DNA of 64,000 bases from Prochlorococcus sp. AG-409-L14 (GCA_003215545.1 QCKF01000003.1:1-64000), one strand, 5' to 3'. Shown: positions 42,060-54,197, counted from the first letter of the stretch. Translations and numbers: made by a program. The notes: generated by a model from the letters alone, not told the origin.

Positions 42060-43451
42060 GTGTTAACAGTCTCCTCAAATTCTTTAAGCACTCCATTTCT
42101 TTTGTTTACTGAGTTAAATAGCTCTGACAATTTTCTAGAAACAATTAATGGTTCTATAAGTACCTTTGCTTGGGGTTGGCCAACTGTCTTTTTGATAGCG
42201 ATTACTGGGATCACCTTGATGCTTGGCTTGAATTTTATGCCCTTATTGCGACTTCCGTATGGGCTTCACATGATGCTTAATGGGAAGTCAACAGAATTAG
42301 ACGAGGGCGAAATAACTGCTTTTCAAGCATTGATGACGTCGCTCTCTGCAACAATTGGCACAGGAAATATTGCTGGAGTTGCAGCAGCTATTGCAATAGG
42401 TGGCCCTGGAGCTGTTTTTTGGATGTGGTTGATTGCGATTTTCGGAATTGCGACTAAGTATGCCGAGGCTGTATTAGCAGTTGAATATCGTGAAACTGAT
42501 TCTTTGGGGAATCATGTTGGTGGACCTATGTATTACATTAAAAATGGATTGGGACCTAGATGGCAGTGGTTAGGAGGTTTGTTTGCAATATTTGGAATGC
42601 TTGCTGGTTTCGGTATTGGGAACGGTGTTCAATGTTTTGAGGTATCTAGTGCTCTTGAAAGTGTTGGTATCCCAAGGTTAATTACAGGTATTTTTTTGGG
42701 AATTCTTGTTTTTATTGTGATCATTGGAGGTATTAAACGTATAGCGAAAGCTGCTTCAGCTATAGTTCCTACCATGGCAATTTTATATATAGTTGCATGC
42801 TTATTAGTGATCTTAAGTAATGTTTCTCAGGTTCCCTTAGCGTTCCAAGAAATATTTTCAAATGCATTTACAGGCAAAGCTGCGGCAAGTGGTACTTTTG
42901 CTCAGGTTGTACTTATGGGCTTTAAAAGAGGTATTTTTTCAAATGAAGCTGGGCTTGGTAGTGCACCAATCGCACATGCATCAGCGGCTGTTAAAGATTC
43001 AGTGACTCAAGGTACGGTTGCAATGCTAGGCACTTTTATTGACACCATTGTTATTTGTACAATGACAGCTTTGGTAATAATAACTACAGGTGCATATGAG
43101 TCTGGACAGTCAGGAGCAGATCTTTCAATAGCAGCTTTTAACTTAGGACTAGAGGGGACTGGTTGGATTGTAAGAGTAGGCCTTGTCATTTTTGCTTTTA
43201 CAACTGTTCTTGGCTGGAGTGTTTATGGTGAAAGATGTACAGAATATCTCTTTGGTATAAAGGCAATACTTCCATTTCGACTTGTCTGGGTTGCAGTAGT
43301 TGTAATAGGATCTATTGCTGGTGATAGAGGACTTGTCTGGTCAATCGCCGATACACTTAATGGTCTAATGGCTTTGCCCAATCTAATTGCTATTCTTCTC
43401 TTATCTAATACTGTCTTTAGGCTTACAAGTAACTATAGATTCCAGGACTAA
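42060..43451 (+). CDS. Sodium/alanine symporter (AGCS family)
   Basis: 463 residues from a GTG start, with 10-11 membrane helices. Family pieces: TSLSATIGTGNIAGVAAAI, the substrate-binding loop, and GFKRGIFSNEAGLGSAPIAH, an AGCS signature. It imports alanine or glycine with Na+. It converges with the ABC exporter gene at 11 bases. Confidence 0.92.
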   Translation: MLTVSSNSLSTPFLLFTELNSSDNFLETINGSISTFAWGWPTVFLIAITGITLMLGLNFMPLLRLPYGLHMMLNGKSTELDEGEITAFQALMTSLSATIGTGNIAGVAAAIAIGGPGAVFWMWLIAIFGIATKYAEAVLAVEYRETDSLGNHVGGPMYYIKNGLGPRWQWLGGLFAIFGMLAGFGIGNGVQCFEVSSALESVGIPRLITGIFLGILVFIVIIGGIKRIAKAASAIVPTMAILYIVACLLVILSNVSQVPLAFQEIFSNAFTGKAAASGTFAQVVLMGFKRGIFSNEAGLGSAPIAHASAAVKDSVTQGTVAMLGTFIDTIVICTMTALVIITTGAYESGQSGADLSIAAFNLGLEGTGWIVRVGLVIFAFTTVLGWSVYGERCTEYLFGIKAILPFRLVWVAVVVIGSIAGDRGLVWSIADTLNGLMALPNLIAILLLSNTVFRLTSNYRFQD

Positions 43452-43462
43452 ACATAATTTTC

Positions 43463-45202
43463 CTAAATCGTTCTCTTTATTATTTGCATATCACAAAAGT
43501 CCTGATATTTCCCTTTCCTATCTATAAGCTCCTGGTGATTACCTTGATCAATTATAGTGCCCTTATCAAGCACGATAATATGATCTGCCTTTTGGACAGT
43601 CGCAAGTCTATGGGCAATTATTATTACCGTTCTTCCATGCATTGCTTTTTGAAGCCCTTGTTTCACAGCTTCTTCTGATTTTGCATCTAAGGCACTTGTG
43701 GCTTCATCGAGCAAAAGGACAGAAGGATTTCCTAGGATTGCTCTGGCAATAGCAATCCTTTGTAATTGACCACCGGATAAGTTCTTTGCGCCTTCTTCAA
43801 TCTTACTTTCATAGTTATTTTTCATAAGCATTATGAAATCATGTGCATTAGATAGCTTCGCAGCTTGTATTATTCTTTCCTGAGAAATATCTCTGCCAAA
43901 AGCTATGGCATCAGAAATAGTTCCTGAAAATATGCTTGAACTCTGAGGTACTATAGCTATCTTTGTTCTTAATTCTTTCGCTTTCAAATTTGCAATATTT
44001 TGCCCATCTAAAAGTATTTCTCCTTTTTCTGGACTATTAAAGCGAAGTAATAATGAAAACAAGGTACTTTTACCAGCGCCCGATGGACCAACCAAAGCAA
44101 TTACACTTCCAGCATCTACTTTTAAATTGATATCCTTAAGAATCGGATTTTTTGTATCGTATGAGAATTGAATTTGTTGTAACACTATCTCGCCATTATT
44201 CTTTTTAATTGATTCTGGATTTGTGATATCTTTTCGTTCCATGGGTATCTTTTCTAGATCCATTAGACGTTTTAAAGAAGCTTGACCTTGCTTAAATTCA
44301 TTGAAATTTGTAGTTAGATGGCTTATTGGATCTATTAACATCAATAAGGCAGCAACATAACTACTAAAACCTTGTGCATCAAGTCCACCACTTTGTATAC
44401 GTGCTGCACCTATTGCTAATACTGTAAGTATTCCAAATGCTTCTATGAATCCAACGATGGGATGTTGTAGGGCTAATAATTTCAAGGTTTGATAACGAGC
44501 TTTTCTGTGATAGTTAACTTCTAAATCAAATCTTTCTTGAAGCCAATCCTCCGCGGCAAAAGCCCTGACTAAAGGTAAACCTAGGATGGCCTCGCTTAGT
44601 AGACCTGCTAAGTCGCTAACCTGTTTTTGGCTTTTTTCAGCTGCTTTCATTACCTTATTACCAAATACACTTATTAAAAGTGCAATAAGAGGTGCAAGTA
44701 ATAAAGTTGCGATTGTAAGCTGTAAATCTAAAAAAACCATATATCCAAATACAGCTATTAATTGCAATAAACTAGGAGATGTATCTTGAATTGTTTTATA
44801 TATAACTTCTCCTACTCTGTCTGCATCTTCTGTTAATCGGTAAGTTACATCTCCTGTCGAAAATTTCTCAATAGAATTTAATTTGCTTTTTTGTAATTTG
44901 GCAAAAAGTTTTTTGCGTAATTCCTGGCTTATATATAGAGCTGGTTTTGCTAATAGTATATCTTGGCCAAATTGACAGAGTTTTTGTAGAAGAAAGATAA
45001 ATAGTGCATTTATTATTATCTTAATCACTATAAAAAGATTACCATCTCCTATTGCTGGAATAAGCTCACCTGCGAGCTTCGCTAAAAGAGGCCAGCAAGC
45101 GACATATGTCACCATGCAGCTTGTACCAAGTATTAACTGCTTACGGTGGGGCTTTAATAAAGGAATAAGCTTGCTAAAGCTCGCTTCTGATTCTGAAAAC
45201 AT
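43463..45202 (-). CDS. ABC exporter, fused membrane and ATPase domains (MsbA-like)
   Basis: 579 residues. Six membrane helices (about residues 20-300), then an ATPase with GPSGAGKSTLFSLLL (Walker A), NLSGGQLQRIAIARAIL (signature), VLLLDEATSALD (Walker B) and AHRLATV (H-loop). A half-size exporter that dimerises; the substrate could be lipid, peptide or drug. Confidence 0.9.
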   Translation of the reverse strand: MFSESEASFSKLIPLLKPHRKQLILGTSCMVTYVACWPLLAKLAGELIPAIGDGNLFIVIKIIINALFIFLLQKLCQFGQDILLAKPALYISQELRKKLFAKLQKSKLNSIEKFSTGDVTYRLTEDADRVGEVIYKTIQDTSPSLLQLIAVFGYMVFLDLQLTIATLLLAPLIALLISVFGNKVMKAAEKSQKQVSDLAGLLSEAILGLPLVRAFAAEDWLQERFDLEVNYHRKARYQTLKLLALQHPIVGFIEAFGILTVLAIGAARIQSGGLDAQGFSSYVAALLMLIDPISHLTTNFNEFKQGQASLKRLMDLEKIPMERKDITNPESIKKNNGEIVLQQIQFSYDTKNPILKDINLKVDAGSVIALVGPSGAGKSTLFSLLLRFNSPEKGEILLDGQNIANLKAKELRTKIAIVPQSSSIFSGTISDAIAFGRDISQERIIQAAKLSNAHDFIMLMKNNYESKIEEGAKNLSGGQLQRIAIARAILGNPSVLLLDEATSALDAKSEEAVKQGLQKAMHGRTVIIIAHRLATVQKADHIIVLDKGTIIDQGNHQELIDRKGKYQDFCDMQIIKRTI

Positions 45203-45244
45203 TCATTCAAACTATCAAAGTTTTGGGACCTCACAAGAGTAATA

Positions 45245-45442
45245 ATGAAGCTTGATCAATTCTTGAAATGGAAAGGGGTTGTAGGCACAGGCGGTGAGGC
45301 AAAGTCCCTAATTACTTCTGGTCAAGTCAAATTGAATGGTTTGGTAGAGACTAGGCGAGGCAGGAAACTATGCTCAGGAGACCTGGTCTCTCTAAACGAT
45401 GAGGATTTTCTCGTTGAGAAGGATGAGACTAGGGACCCGTAG
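45245..45442 (+). CDS. S4-domain RNA-binding protein (YbcJ type)
   Basis: 65 residues: MKLDQFLKWKGVVGTGGEAK and ITSGQVKLNGLVETRRGRKL form a complete S4 fold with basic face. It binds structured RNA, possibly the ribosome. It precedes tpiA by 30 bases on the same strand. Confidence 0.88.
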   Translation: MKLDQFLKWKGVVGTGGEAKSLITSGQVKLNGLVETRRGRKLCSGDLVSLNDEDFLVEKDETRDP

Positions 45443-45472
45443 GTTGTTCTATTTAGATTATTTAAGAAAAAG

Positions 45473-46204
45473 ATGCGCAAACCAGTCATTGCCGGCAATT
45501 GGAAAATGCACATGACCTGTGCTGAGGCTAGGGAATATCTTTCAGTGTTTCTTCCACTTGTTGCGCATACCCCGCAAGATAGAAACCTTGTAATTGCGCC
45601 ACCTTTTACAGCTTTATCAACGGTTGCAGAATCAGCTCGAGATAGCCATTTGAGGCTTTCTAGTCAAAATGTGCATTGGGAAGATAAAGGGGCTTTTACT
45701 GCTGAGGTTTCCCCCTTAATGCTTCTGGAACACAAGGTTTGTTATTCAATTGTTGGACATAGCGAACCACGCAAGTATTACAGCGAAAGTGATGAGCAAA
45801 TTAATCGACGCGCAAGGTCTGCACAAACTCATGGATTGATACCAATAGTTTGCGTTGGGGAAAGTGACGAACAAAGGGAGCGTGGAGAAGCAGAGCGAGT
45901 TATTAGGCGACAAGTTGAGCAAGGCCTTGAAGGTATTGATTCAGCTAAGGTTGTTATTGCTTATGAACCTATTTGGGCTATAGGAACTGGAAAAACATGT
46001 GAATCTAAGGAGGCTAATAGAATATGTGGATTAATTCGGGATTGGGTCGGCTTTTCAGATTTGATTATTCAATATGGTGGCTCAGTTAAACCAGGAAATA
46101 TTGATGAGCTTATGTCAATGAGTGATATCGATGGGGTGTTAGTTGGCGGTGCTTCATTAGATCCTAAGGGTTTTGCAAGGATAGCCAATTTTGAATACTG
46201 CTAA
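45473..46204 (+). CDS. tpiA: Triosephosphate isomerase
   Basis: 243 residues. [10 protein letters not shown] (residues 6-15; Lys11), [10 protein letters not shown] (catalytic His), [12 protein letters not shown] (catalytic Glu) and the phosphate loops [10 protein letters not shown] and GVLVGGASL are all in place. It interconverts GAP and DHAP in the Calvin cycle and glycolysis. folP overlaps its end by 14 bases. Confidence 0.97.
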   Translation: MRKPVIAGNWKMHMTCAEAREYLSVFLPLVAHTPQDRNLVIAPPFTALSTVAESARDSHLRLSSQNVHWEDKGAFTAEVSPLMLLEHKVCYSIVGHSEPRKYYSESDEQINRRARSAQTHGLIPIVCVGESDEQRERGEAERVIRRQVEQGLEGIDSAKVVIAYEPIWAIGTGKTCESKEANRICGLIRDWVGFSDLIIQYGGSVKPGNIDELMSMSDIDGVLVGGASLDPKGFARIANFEYC

Positions 46205-47024
46205 AAATATCTGGCCTCAAGGTTGGGGAAAAAGGACTACAGTCATGGGAGTATTAAATATTACTCCAGACTCTTTTAGTGATGGAGGTAAATTTTATGA
46301 ACCTAATAAAGCTTTTTTAAGAGCTATAGAGCTTATAAAACAAGGTTCAGACATTATTGATATAGGAGCTCAAAGTACAAGGCCAGGAGCCCTTGATGTA
46401 GGAGCAGACGAAGAAATTAGAAGAATTTTGCCTGTCTTGAAATTAATACGAGAAAACTTTCCAAATACATTGATTTCTATTGATACATTCCACTCTCGAG
46501 TTGCAGATGCAGCCCTTTGTTATGGAGCCAATTGGATTAATGATGTTACGGCTGGAAGAAAAGATTCACTAATGCTTCGAATTGTTGCGTCAGCTAAATG
46601 TCCTTATGTATTGACTCATAGCAGAGGTGATAGTCAGACTATGGATACATTGACTGATTACAATGATTTACTTGATGATATACACCATGGTTTACTTAGG
46701 CGTACTGAATTGGCTGTTAATGAAGGGATATTAGAAGAAAATATTATATGGGATCCAGGGATAGGTTTTGCAAAAACTCATCAACAAAATATCCTTTTGA
46801 TAAAGCAATTAAAGAGAATTTGCAAGGATAAATTTCCTGTCTTAGTAGGTCCATCTCGAAAAAGATTTATTGGTCATGTTTTAGGTAGGTCTAATCCAGA
46901 AGAACGAATTTGGGGAACAGCTGCAGTGGTTTGTAAATGTGTTGAGAACAAAGTCTCAATGGTTAGGGTTCATGACGTTCCCCCAATGATAGACGTGATT
47001 AAGATGGCAGAGAAACTTTGGTAA
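46191..47024 (+). CDS. folP: Dihydropteroate synthase
   Basis: 277 residues from TTG at 46191; overlap with tpiA suggests coupling. [37 protein letters not shown] and [10 protein letters not shown] are the standard blocks. It joins p-aminobenzoate to the pterin in folate synthesis. Confidence 0.95.
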   Translation: MNTAKNIWPQGWGKRTTVMGVLNITPDSFSDGGKFYEPNKAFLRAIELIKQGSDIIDIGAQSTRPGALDVGADEEIRRILPVLKLIRENFPNTLISIDTFHSRVADAALCYGANWINDVTAGRKDSLMLRIVASAKCPYVLTHSRGDSQTMDTLTDYNDLLDDIHHGLLRRTELAVNEGILEENIIWDPGIGFAKTHQQNILLIKQLKRICKDKFPVLVGPSRKRFIGHVLGRSNPEERIWGTAAVVCKCVENKVSMVRVHDVPPMIDVIKMAEKLW

Positions 47025-47072
47025 TAAGTATAAAAGTAATCATCTTTTCTGTAAAACTCTGAATTACTATGA

Positions 47073-50000
47073 TTAACTTTCAATGCCTTCAATTTTATCT
47101 TCGACTTCTTGATAAAGCTCTTTAAGTCGTTCTATATTTTCTTCAGATGTTTCCCAGTAACCTCTACCATTGACCTCTAGAAGTGTTCCTACTATTCTTC
47201 TAAAGCTATGAGGGTTCATTTCCATAAGCCTTTTCCTCATTTCAGGATCATTTATAAATGTCTCGTTTGATTCTTCATACACAAAGTTATCTACTTGACC
47301 ACTTGTAGCACTCCAGCCCAATGTATAGTTAAGTCTATTTGAGACTTCTCTTACACCTTCGTAGCCTGATTTAAGCATTCCTTCATACCACTTAGGATTT
47401 AGTAATTTTGTTCTTGAATCCAATCTTATGGTTTCACTTAGGGATCTAACTTGTGCATTGGCAGTGGTTGTATCAGCAATAAAACTTGTTGGTGCTTTCC
47501 CATCTTCTCTTAAGTTCTTAATGAGATTTGTTGGATCTGAATCAAAGTAATGACTTACATCTGTTAGGGATATTTCGGATGAATCAAGATTTTGAAATGT
47601 AACATCAGCTGTTTTCATTACTGATTCAAAAACTTCTCTTTTTTGATTCATTTCTCCTGGATTGTCAGCATTAAATGCATATGTTTTCCTTGATAAGTAC
47701 ATTTCTTGTAATTCACCTTCCTCTTCCCATGTAGAGTTTTCAACGGCAAGATTCACATTAGAGCTGTAACTTCCACTAGCATTTGAAAATACTCTACATG
47801 CTGCTTCTCTTATGCTAGTACCTTGAGCTTTTGATTGTTCTAGAGCGTGTTTCCGAACAAAGTTTTGTTCTACAGGTTCTTCAGCTTCAGCTGCCATTTT
47901 CACAGCTTGGTCAATTAAAGCCATTTGATTTACAAATAGGTCTCTAAATACACCAGAACAGTTGACGACTACGTCTATTCTTGGTCTTTCTAGCTCTTCT
48001 AAAGGTATAAGTTCTAATTTATTTACTCTGCCTACCGAATCTGGCTTTGGTCTAACACCTACAAACCATAATATTTGTGCAAGTGACTCACCATAAGTTT
48101 TTATATTGTCAGTTCCCCAAAGGACACATGCGATTGTCTCAGGCCAATCACCCTGCTCTTCTTTTTGTCTTTCTATTAATTTCTCAGCAACGCCCTTTGC
48201 AGCAGCAACGGCAGCAGTTGTTGGTATAGATTGTGGATCTAGTGCATGTATATTCTTTCCGCTAGGAAGTACACCAGGATTTCTTATTGGGTCACCGCCA
48301 GGGCCTGGAAGTACATAATCTCCATCTAGAGCTTTAAGCAAACTTTCCATTTCTTTGTCAGCACAAATCTGGTCTAGACAGAAACGAAGATAACTAAAAA
48401 GTTTATCAAGCTCTATTTGGTTGATATTTTTAAAACCATTTTTCTTGCATACACTGAGCCAGGGACTTGGGAAGTTTATTCCAAGAAACTTTAGAAAATC
48501 TGTTATATAAGTTATAAAATTCTTCTTTAAATTAACTCTACCATCTCTCCCTGAAAGGGAGAGAACCATTTGCCCAATTGCATCTCTTGATGTTTCTGTT
48601 ATCTTCTTATTTATTTCTACATCACTAAGATTTCCATTGTTATTTCCCTTATATATATCCTCAATATTTCTACCAACTGCTTCAGCAAGAAGACCAGGTA
48701 GAGACCTAAGTCCATCTTCTTCTCTTTCAAGAGCAGAGATGCTAACAAGTGTTGCTATAGCTTCTTGTGCTGTGGGTGGTTTCCCAATTGTGTGTAAGCC
48801 ACAGGGCAGAAGTCGACTTTCTATTTCCATTAGCTGGCTATATACAGCCCCCACAACTTTGTCGCGAGCTTCTAGGTCTAAGTTTGAGGCCTCTTCAACA
48901 GGAAGGTTTACATCCTGATCTAGATTGCATTTTTTTGCAGTCTCAACAATTGCGTTAACTATCTGAGCACCTCGGCCTCCTTCTCTTAGTTGCTGATATG
49001 AACCAACTAGTTCTCCTAACTCTTTAAGGCCTTTGTATAAACCTGCATTCTCTGCTGGGGGGGTTAGATAGCTAATTGTTGATGCATATCCTCTTCTTTT
49101 TGCAATAGTTGCCTCTGATGGGTTGTTCGCGGCGTAATAGTAGAGATTTGGTAACCCGCCAATTAAAGAATCTGGATAACAAGTTTCGCTCATGCCCATC
49201 TGTTTACCAGGCATGAATTCAAGAGATCCATGTGTCCCGAAATGCAAAACAGCGTCTGCTTTCCATATCTTTTCGAGATATGTGTAATAAGCAGCAAAGC
49301 CATGATGAGGGCTTGCACTACGAGAATACAAAAGTCTCATTGGATCTCCTTCATATCCAAATGTTGGTTGAACCCCTACAAAAACATTCCCAAAATGATG
49401 GCCATAAATAAGTAGGTTTTGTCCATCACTATTTAAATTTCCTGGAGGTTTGCCCCAATTTTCTTCAAGTCTTTCTGAGTATGGAGTCATATTTTCATAT
49501 TCTTTGACGCTCATTTTGTGCGCTATAGCTAACTCAGGAGAACCCTCTATTGCTTCAGGGTCGCTAATTAACTTCTCCATAAGAGCTTTAGGGTTTTTAG
49601 GTAGATTTTCAATCAAATAGCCCTGGTTTTTCATTTCTTCCAGCACACGATGTATTGAGCCAAAAACGTCTAAGTAAGCTGCAGTGCCTACGTTTCCTTT
49701 ATCTGGTGGGAAACTAAAAACTGTTATTGCTAATTTCTTTTCAGATCTTGGTTTAATTCTTAGAGAGGACCATCTAATGGCTCTTTCGGCAATGGCATCA
49801 ACTCTGTCCTGCAGAGTATGCGCTTTGCCAGTGGCATCGTCACGACCTGAAAGGACAATAGGTTCAATTGCACCATCTAATTCAGGTATGGCAATTTGCA
49901 AAGCAACTTGAACAGGGTGAAGACCTAAGTCGCTACCTTCCCATTCCTGAGTAGTTTGGAAAACCAAAGGCAAAGCAACCATATAAGGACGATTTAATTT

Positions 50001-51083
50001 TTTAAGGGATTCGATAGCCTTTGGGTGATCTTGTCTTGCGGGGCCTCCAACTAGGGCGAAACCAGTTAATGAAACAACGCCATCCACATGAGGAGTGTCT
50101 TTATCTATTGGATCAAAGAAAAAGGCATTAACCGGTTTCGAAAAGTCAAGGCCGCCACAGAAGATAGGTATTACATTTGCACCCCTGTATTCAAGTTCTT
50201 GAATTACTGCTACGTAGTGAGCATCATCACCTGTAACTATATGACTCCTTTGCAAAACAAGTCCAATAACTGGACCTTGTTTGCTCTTTTCATTTAGATC
50301 CGTTCTACTAGAGTTCCAGTTTAAATACTCTTTGATATCTTCAAACATATTCGGTGCTAGAGGATGCCAAATACCTAGATCAGGAAATACCTCTGGATCT
50401 GATATTTTGATATTATTATTCTCTTCAATTGATAGTGAAGGGAAAACATATTTATCTGCCAACATTAATAGGAAATTTCTTAGATTATCTGGAGTTCCAC
50501 CTAGCCAATATTGAAAACTAAGCATAAAGCTTCTTGCGTCCTGTGCCTTGTCAACTGGGAGGTATTTGAGGATTGCAGGCAGTGTATTTAAAAGCTTTAG
50601 CATTGAATCTTGGAAACCTGCACCACCAGATTCCTTCCTTTTCTTCATAAAGTCGCCAATAATGCTCTTGGTTTGTCCAAGTTGAGACATTGAGAAGCTG
50701 CCTAGCTTGTTGAGCCTCATTACTTCTGGCATTGATGGGAAGACAACTGAAGCTTTTAAGTTGTCGCGGTATGGCTCTACTGCTTCAACGACCTTTTGTG
50801 CGAGGTCTTCGATAAAGATCAAAGACGCAATAAATACGTCAGCTTCAGCCAGATCAGCTTTGAAATCTGAGTAGTTTTGTGGATCCCTTAGCTCTTCTAT
50901 TAGGTATCCACTAAGGGCTATGCCAATTGGTCCATCTTGAGCATTTAGGGAGTTTGCAGCCTGAGTAAGAGAATTTTGATATTGAGGCTCTAGTACTACG
51001 TAAACTGCCTTGAATACTGATTTATGAGAATTATTGTCAGCAGGTGAAACTCTACGGCTGGTGGAGCGGACCTGCGTAAACAT
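47073..51083 (-). CDS. chlH: Magnesium chelatase subunit H
   Basis: 1336 residues, the usual length for cyanobacterial ChlH. Conserved stretches include [20 protein letters not shown] and [19 protein letters not shown], read in the C-terminal third. It binds protoporphyrin IX, and with ChlI and ChlD inserts Mg2+, the first committed chlorophyll step. It is transcribed divergently from dapB. Confidence 0.97.
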   Translation of the reverse strand: MFTQVRSTSRRVSPADNNSHKSVFKAVYVVLEPQYQNSLTQAANSLNAQDGPIGIALSGYLIEELRDPQNYSDFKADLAEADVFIASLIFIEDLAQKVVEAVEPYRDNLKASVVFPSMPEVMRLNKLGSFSMSQLGQTKSIIGDFMKKRKESGGAGFQDSMLKLLNTLPAILKYLPVDKAQDARSFMLSFQYWLGGTPDNLRNFLLMLADKYVFPSLSIEENNNIKISDPEVFPDLGIWHPLAPNMFEDIKEYLNWNSSRTDLNEKSKQGPVIGLVLQRSHIVTGDDAHYVAVIQELEYRGANVIPIFCGGLDFSKPVNAFFFDPIDKDTPHVDGVVSLTGFALVGGPARQDHPKAIESLKKLNRPYMVALPLVFQTTQEWEGSDLGLHPVQVALQIAIPELDGAIEPIVLSGRDDATGKAHTLQDRVDAIAERAIRWSSLRIKPRSEKKLAITVFSFPPDKGNVGTAAYLDVFGSIHRVLEEMKNQGYLIENLPKNPKALMEKLISDPEAIEGSPELAIAHKMSVKEYENMTPYSERLEENWGKPPGNLNSDGQNLLIYGHHFGNVFVGVQPTFGYEGDPMRLLYSRSASPHHGFAAYYTYLEKIWKADAVLHFGTHGSLEFMPGKQMGMSETCYPDSLIGGLPNLYYYAANNPSEATIAKRRGYASTISYLTPPAENAGLYKGLKELGELVGSYQQLREGGRGAQIVNAIVETAKKCNLDQDVNLPVEEASNLDLEARDKVVGAVYSQLMEIESRLLPCGLHTIGKPPTAQEAIATLVSISALEREEDGLRSLPGLLAEAVGRNIEDIYKGNNNGNLSDVEINKKITETSRDAIGQMVLSLSGRDGRVNLKKNFITYITDFLKFLGINFPSPWLSVCKKNGFKNINQIELDKLFSYLRFCLDQICADKEMESLLKALDGDYVLPGPGGDPIRNPGVLPSGKNIHALDPQSIPTTAAVAAAKGVAEKLIERQKEEQGDWPETIACVLWGTDNIKTYGESLAQILWFVGVRPKPDSVGRVNKLELIPLEELERPRIDVVVNCSGVFRDLFVNQMALIDQAVKMAAEAEEPVEQNFVRKHALEQSKAQGTSIREAACRVFSNASGSYSSNVNLAVENSTWEEEGELQEMYLSRKTYAFNADNPGEMNQKREVFESVMKTADVTFQNLDSSEISLTDVSHYFDSDPTNLIKNLREDGKAPTSFIADTTTANAQVRSLSETIRLDSRTKLLNPKWYEGMLKSGYEGVREVSNRLNYTLGWSATSGQVDNFVYEESNETFINDPEMRKRLMEMNPHSFRRIVGTLLEVNGRGYWETSEENIERLKELYQEVEDKIEGIES

Positions 51084-51116
51084 AATCTTAGTTAGGTATT
51101 TAATCTCAGCCTACGA

Positions 51117-51145
51117 GGCAAAGCGCATCATCGTGAAACTTTGCC
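51117..51145. promoter_or_regulatory. Short hairpin in the chlH-dapB divergent promoter region
   Basis: GGCAAAG and CTTTGCC pair over a 15-base loop in the 112-base spacer between the two divergent genes. It could be a regulatory site for either; nothing more is visible. Confidence 0.35.
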
Positions 51146-51195
51146 ACGCCGTGTTACATGGTTGTCTTAGAACATTCTAGATTAAGGAAATTAAA

Positions 51196-52044
51196 ATGAA
51201 TCAAGCACCATCAAATCAGATACCAGTAATAGTTGCAGGCGCTCTTGGAAAAATGGGCTCAGAGGTTATTAGGGCGGTCCGTGCTTCAAAAGATTGTGAA
51301 TTGGTTGGAGCTATAGAAAGTCTTTCTGACAAAGAAGGCAAAGATGTAGGGATAGAACTAGGACTTGGGCAATTTGACGTTGCTTTATCGTCAGATTTTG
51401 AAGGTTGCTTGTGCTCTATAAGTCAAACTTCAAATAAGGAGCCAGGCCAAACAGCTGTATTAGTCGACTTTACCCATCCACGCGTAGTTTTTGAACATAC
51501 GCGTACTGCTATTGCTTATGGGGTGAATCCAGTAATTGGAACTACGGGTCTTACACCCAAGCAGTTGAATGAATTGGCAGAATTTTCTGAAAAGGCTTCA
51601 ATAGGTACGGCAGTTATACCAAATTTTTCAGTTGGGATGGTTTTACTCCAACAGGCTGCCTCTGCTGCAGCACGCTTTTACGATCACGCGGAATTAACAG
51701 AATTGCATCACAATCAAAAAGCGGATGCACCTAGTGGAACATGTATTAAAACTGCTGAGTTAATGGAAGAACTAGGAAAAACTTTTAATGAACTGAAAGT
51801 AGATGAAAACGAGTCTTTGGATTGTTGTAGGGGTGGGAAGCGACCTAGTGGTCTAAGGCTTCATTCACTTAGACTTCCAGGCCTTGTAGCTCATCAAGAA
51901 GTTTTATTTGGAGCACCAGGAGAAACTTATAAGCTTCGCCATGACACTATTGATAGATCTGCATACATGCCAGGAGTATTACTAACTATTAGAAAGATTA
52001 GGAAATTAAATTGCTTAGTTTATGGTTTAGAAAGATTATTATGA
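51196..52044 (+). CDS. dapB: 4-hydroxy-tetrahydrodipicolinate reductase
   Basis: 282 residues. [17 protein letters not shown] is the dinucleotide-binding start, IGTTGL a core loop, and [14 protein letters not shown] carries the HH-x4-K active site. Makes tetrahydrodipicolinate for lysine and peptidoglycan. The next gene follows by 13 bases. Confidence 0.96.
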   Translation: MNQAPSNQIPVIVAGALGKMGSEVIRAVRASKDCELVGAIESLSDKEGKDVGIELGLGQFDVALSSDFEGCLCSISQTSNKEPGQTAVLVDFTHPRVVFEHTRTAIAYGVNPVIGTTGLTPKQLNELAEFSEKASIGTAVIPNFSVGMVLLQQAASAAARFYDHAELTELHHNQKADAPSGTCIKTAELMEELGKTFNELKVDENESLDCCRGGKRPSGLRLHSLRLPGLVAHQEVLFGAPGETYKLRHDTIDRSAYMPGVLLTIRKIRKLNCLVYGLERLL

Positions 52045-52057
52045 AAAGAAACTCATC

Positions 52058-52702
52058 ATGTTATTGCCTTTAAAACAAGGAGAGTTACAGAAGCTTATTC
52101 CTGCTGTAGCAACAGGTAATCAATTCTCGTCAGCATTAGGAACACCACCTAGGATCCTGCAAAGGTTAATGATTTCCTCAATTGGTGGAGTAATTACTTT
52201 ATTGATAAGTCAAAGTCAAGTTGCCAGTCAATTTTACTCACTTTGGTTAGTTTCGGGCGTCGTTTTTCTTTTGTATATTTTGTGGGGGCCCATTGTTGAA
52301 GCTGGTCGTCGCAACTCTCGTCTAAGAAGATATCCATATGCAGCCCTTTTTGATGGGAAAGTAGTAGATATATATATCCAGGAGAAAATAGAGAATAGGC
52401 ATGAACAAGCTAATCGTATGGGTGAGCTGGAACTTGTTGAGAATAGAAGGACTTGGATGTTTTTAGAGCTAGAAGATGAAGAAGGTTATTTAGGAAAGTT
52501 GAAGTTTCCAATGGAGAAAAAGTATAAATATATAAGAAATGGAACAAGAATAAGGTGCTTAGTTTTAAGTGAAACAAAAGATTTTATAAGAGTTTCTGCC
52601 TTAAGCGATGCATGGTTGCCTGACGAAAGATTTTGGGTGGGAGAGTATCCTTATCTCCTAAGACCAGCCTTTGAAGAGCTTTGTCAGTATAGATTAAATT
52701 AG
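52058..52702 (+). CDS. Conserved cyanobacterial membrane protein (214 aa)
   Basis: Two membrane helices at about residues 36-52 and 60-80 (FYSLWLVSGVVFLLYILWGP). The rest is a soluble, charged beta-rich domain (RRTWMFLELEDEEGYLGKLK; IRNGTRIRCLVLSE). I recognise the type from cyanobacterial genomes, where it is sometimes labelled a phosphate permease without good grounds. The role is unknown. It lies in a dapB-led operon. Confidence 0.65.
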   Translation: MLLPLKQGELQKLIPAVATGNQFSSALGTPPRILQRLMISSIGGVITLLISQSQVASQFYSLWLVSGVVFLLYILWGPIVEAGRRNSRLRRYPYAALFDGKVVDIYIQEKIENRHEQANRMGELELVENRRTWMFLELEDEEGYLGKLKFPMEKKYKYIRNGTRIRCLVLSETKDFIRVSALSDAWLPDERFWVGEYPYLLRPAFEELCQYRLN

Positions 52703-52757
52703 AGGAGCCTGATGTTTTTCGTTTTTCAAATAAAATTGGCTACATGTAAATAATCAT

Positions 52758-53960
52758 TTGTTCCATAAAATCTTGAATCGACTCCTCAATTTATTTCAAA
52801 GCACGAATCCAGTCCTTACTCCAGTGAAGGTTATAGGAGCTGGACCAACTGGATCATTGCTTGGATTGGGACTGGCTAGTGTTGGTTCAAAAGTTCATAT
52901 TATTGATATTAAGAGTGAACAAGAACTAATAAAAGATCCTAAAGCTTATGCAATTACACATTCGACTCGCAAATTACTAGAGAAGTTAGATTTATGGTCT
53001 GATCTAAGTTCTTTTTTATCTCCCTTTTCTGAGTTGCGACTAGAAGATCGTGAGATTATGCAATCTTTAACCTTTTCATGTAAGGACTTAACCACTTCAA
53101 ATAAAACAACTAAAGCTATAGGCTGGATTCTTGAACATGAAGACTTAATGAATGTTCTCTATAAAAAAATTAAGCAGCAAAAATCTATAACCTGTGAATT
53201 CAATAAAAGCTATTGTTTTGATTCGGATTCTAGCCAATTACTCTTTGGTGCTGATGGTTCAAATTCCAACTTTAGAAAAAGCCTGAAGATATTAAATTTT
53301 AAATATAATTATAATCAAGTATGTTTGGCCACCAAGGTAATTATAAGAAGCAGATCTAGTTTTACTGCCTATGAAGTTTTCAGAGAAGAAGGTCCTTTGG
53401 CAATTTTGCCATTAGGGAGTGATCTTTATCAAGTCATCTGGAGTGCTCCAAAGCCAGCTTGTATTAAAAGACTAAATCTCACAGAATCAATGTTTCTAAA
53501 TCAACTAGCGGCTGTACTTCCTGAAGGTTTAGAGCCTGATCAGTTAATTTCTCGACCTTCTATCTTCCCTGTCAAAATAGCTTTTGCATTATCACTTTAT
53601 AAAGGCCAGAAAATACTCGTTGGAGAATCGGCACACTGCTTACATCCAGTTGGGGGACAAGGCTTGAACCTTAGTCTTAGGGATGTTAATGATATCATCT
53701 ATCTAATGAAGAAAGTAAATAGAGGTCATTTAAGTAAGTATTTACTGCCATTTCTATATTTCAAGAATAGATTTATTGATATTATTTCAGTAGGTATATT
53801 TACACACTTATTGGTACTTTTATTTTCTAATAGAAACCCTATAAAGCTTTGGATTAGAAAACCTTTAATCTATTTGATATCTAATCTAAGTTTAGTCAGG
53901 AAAATTACTATATCATTTATGACTGATGGGCCTAGAATATTTATAAATGACAAGCCATAA
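52758..53960 (+). CDS. FAD-dependent hydroxylase (UbiH/COQ6 family)
   Basis: 400 residues from TTG. KVIGAGPTGSLLGLGLASVG is the FAD-binding Rossmann motif, LLFGADGSNSNFR a DG-type motif, and VGESAHCLHPVGGQGLNLSL the conserved GD-like motif, with Glu replacing the usual Asp. In cyanobacteria such enzymes may act in plastoquinone or carotenoid pathways; the substrate is not certain. Confidence 0.82.
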   Translation: MFHKILNRLLNLFQSTNPVLTPVKVIGAGPTGSLLGLGLASVGSKVHIIDIKSEQELIKDPKAYAITHSTRKLLEKLDLWSDLSSFLSPFSELRLEDREIMQSLTFSCKDLTTSNKTTKAIGWILEHEDLMNVLYKKIKQQKSITCEFNKSYCFDSDSSQLLFGADGSNSNFRKSLKILNFKYNYNQVCLATKVIIRSRSSFTAYEVFREEGPLAILPLGSDLYQVIWSAPKPACIKRLNLTESMFLNQLAAVLPEGLEPDQLISRPSIFPVKIAFALSLYKGQKILVGESAHCLHPVGGQGLNLSLRDVNDIIYLMKKVNRGHLSKYLLPFLYFKNRFIDIISVGIFTHLLVLLFSNRNPIKLWIRKPLIYLISNLSLVRKITISFMTDGPRIFINDKP

Positions 53961-53969
53961 TATATTGGA

Positions 53970-54197
53970 TTGGATTCTCCTTTGATCATCACTAGTCACC
54001 AGCAACCCAGGCCTTCTGAACAATTACTAACTTTTTTGCACGATAAGATGGGATTAAGTGAGAGCGCAATTAATTTAGGACTCAGGCAAGCCGAGATAGA
54101 ACAGGCACCTTTGCCAATTGTCCTCTGGTCTTTTGGATTACTTACCCTGAGCCAATTCCAAATAGTACTTGACTGGCAGGAAGAAATTAATACTTGA
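53970..54197 (+). CDS. DUF2949 protein
   Basis: 75 residues from TTG, 9 bases after the hydroxylase. The FLHDKMGLSESAINLGLRQA and LPIVLWSFGLLTLSQFQIVL stretches match DUF2949, a short helical cyanobacterial family. Function unknown. It overlaps the convergent apt gene by 11 bases. Confidence 0.82.
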   Translation: MDSPLIITSHQQPRPSEQLLTFLHDKMGLSESAINLGLRQAEIEQAPLPIVLWSFGLLTLSQFQIVLDWQEEINT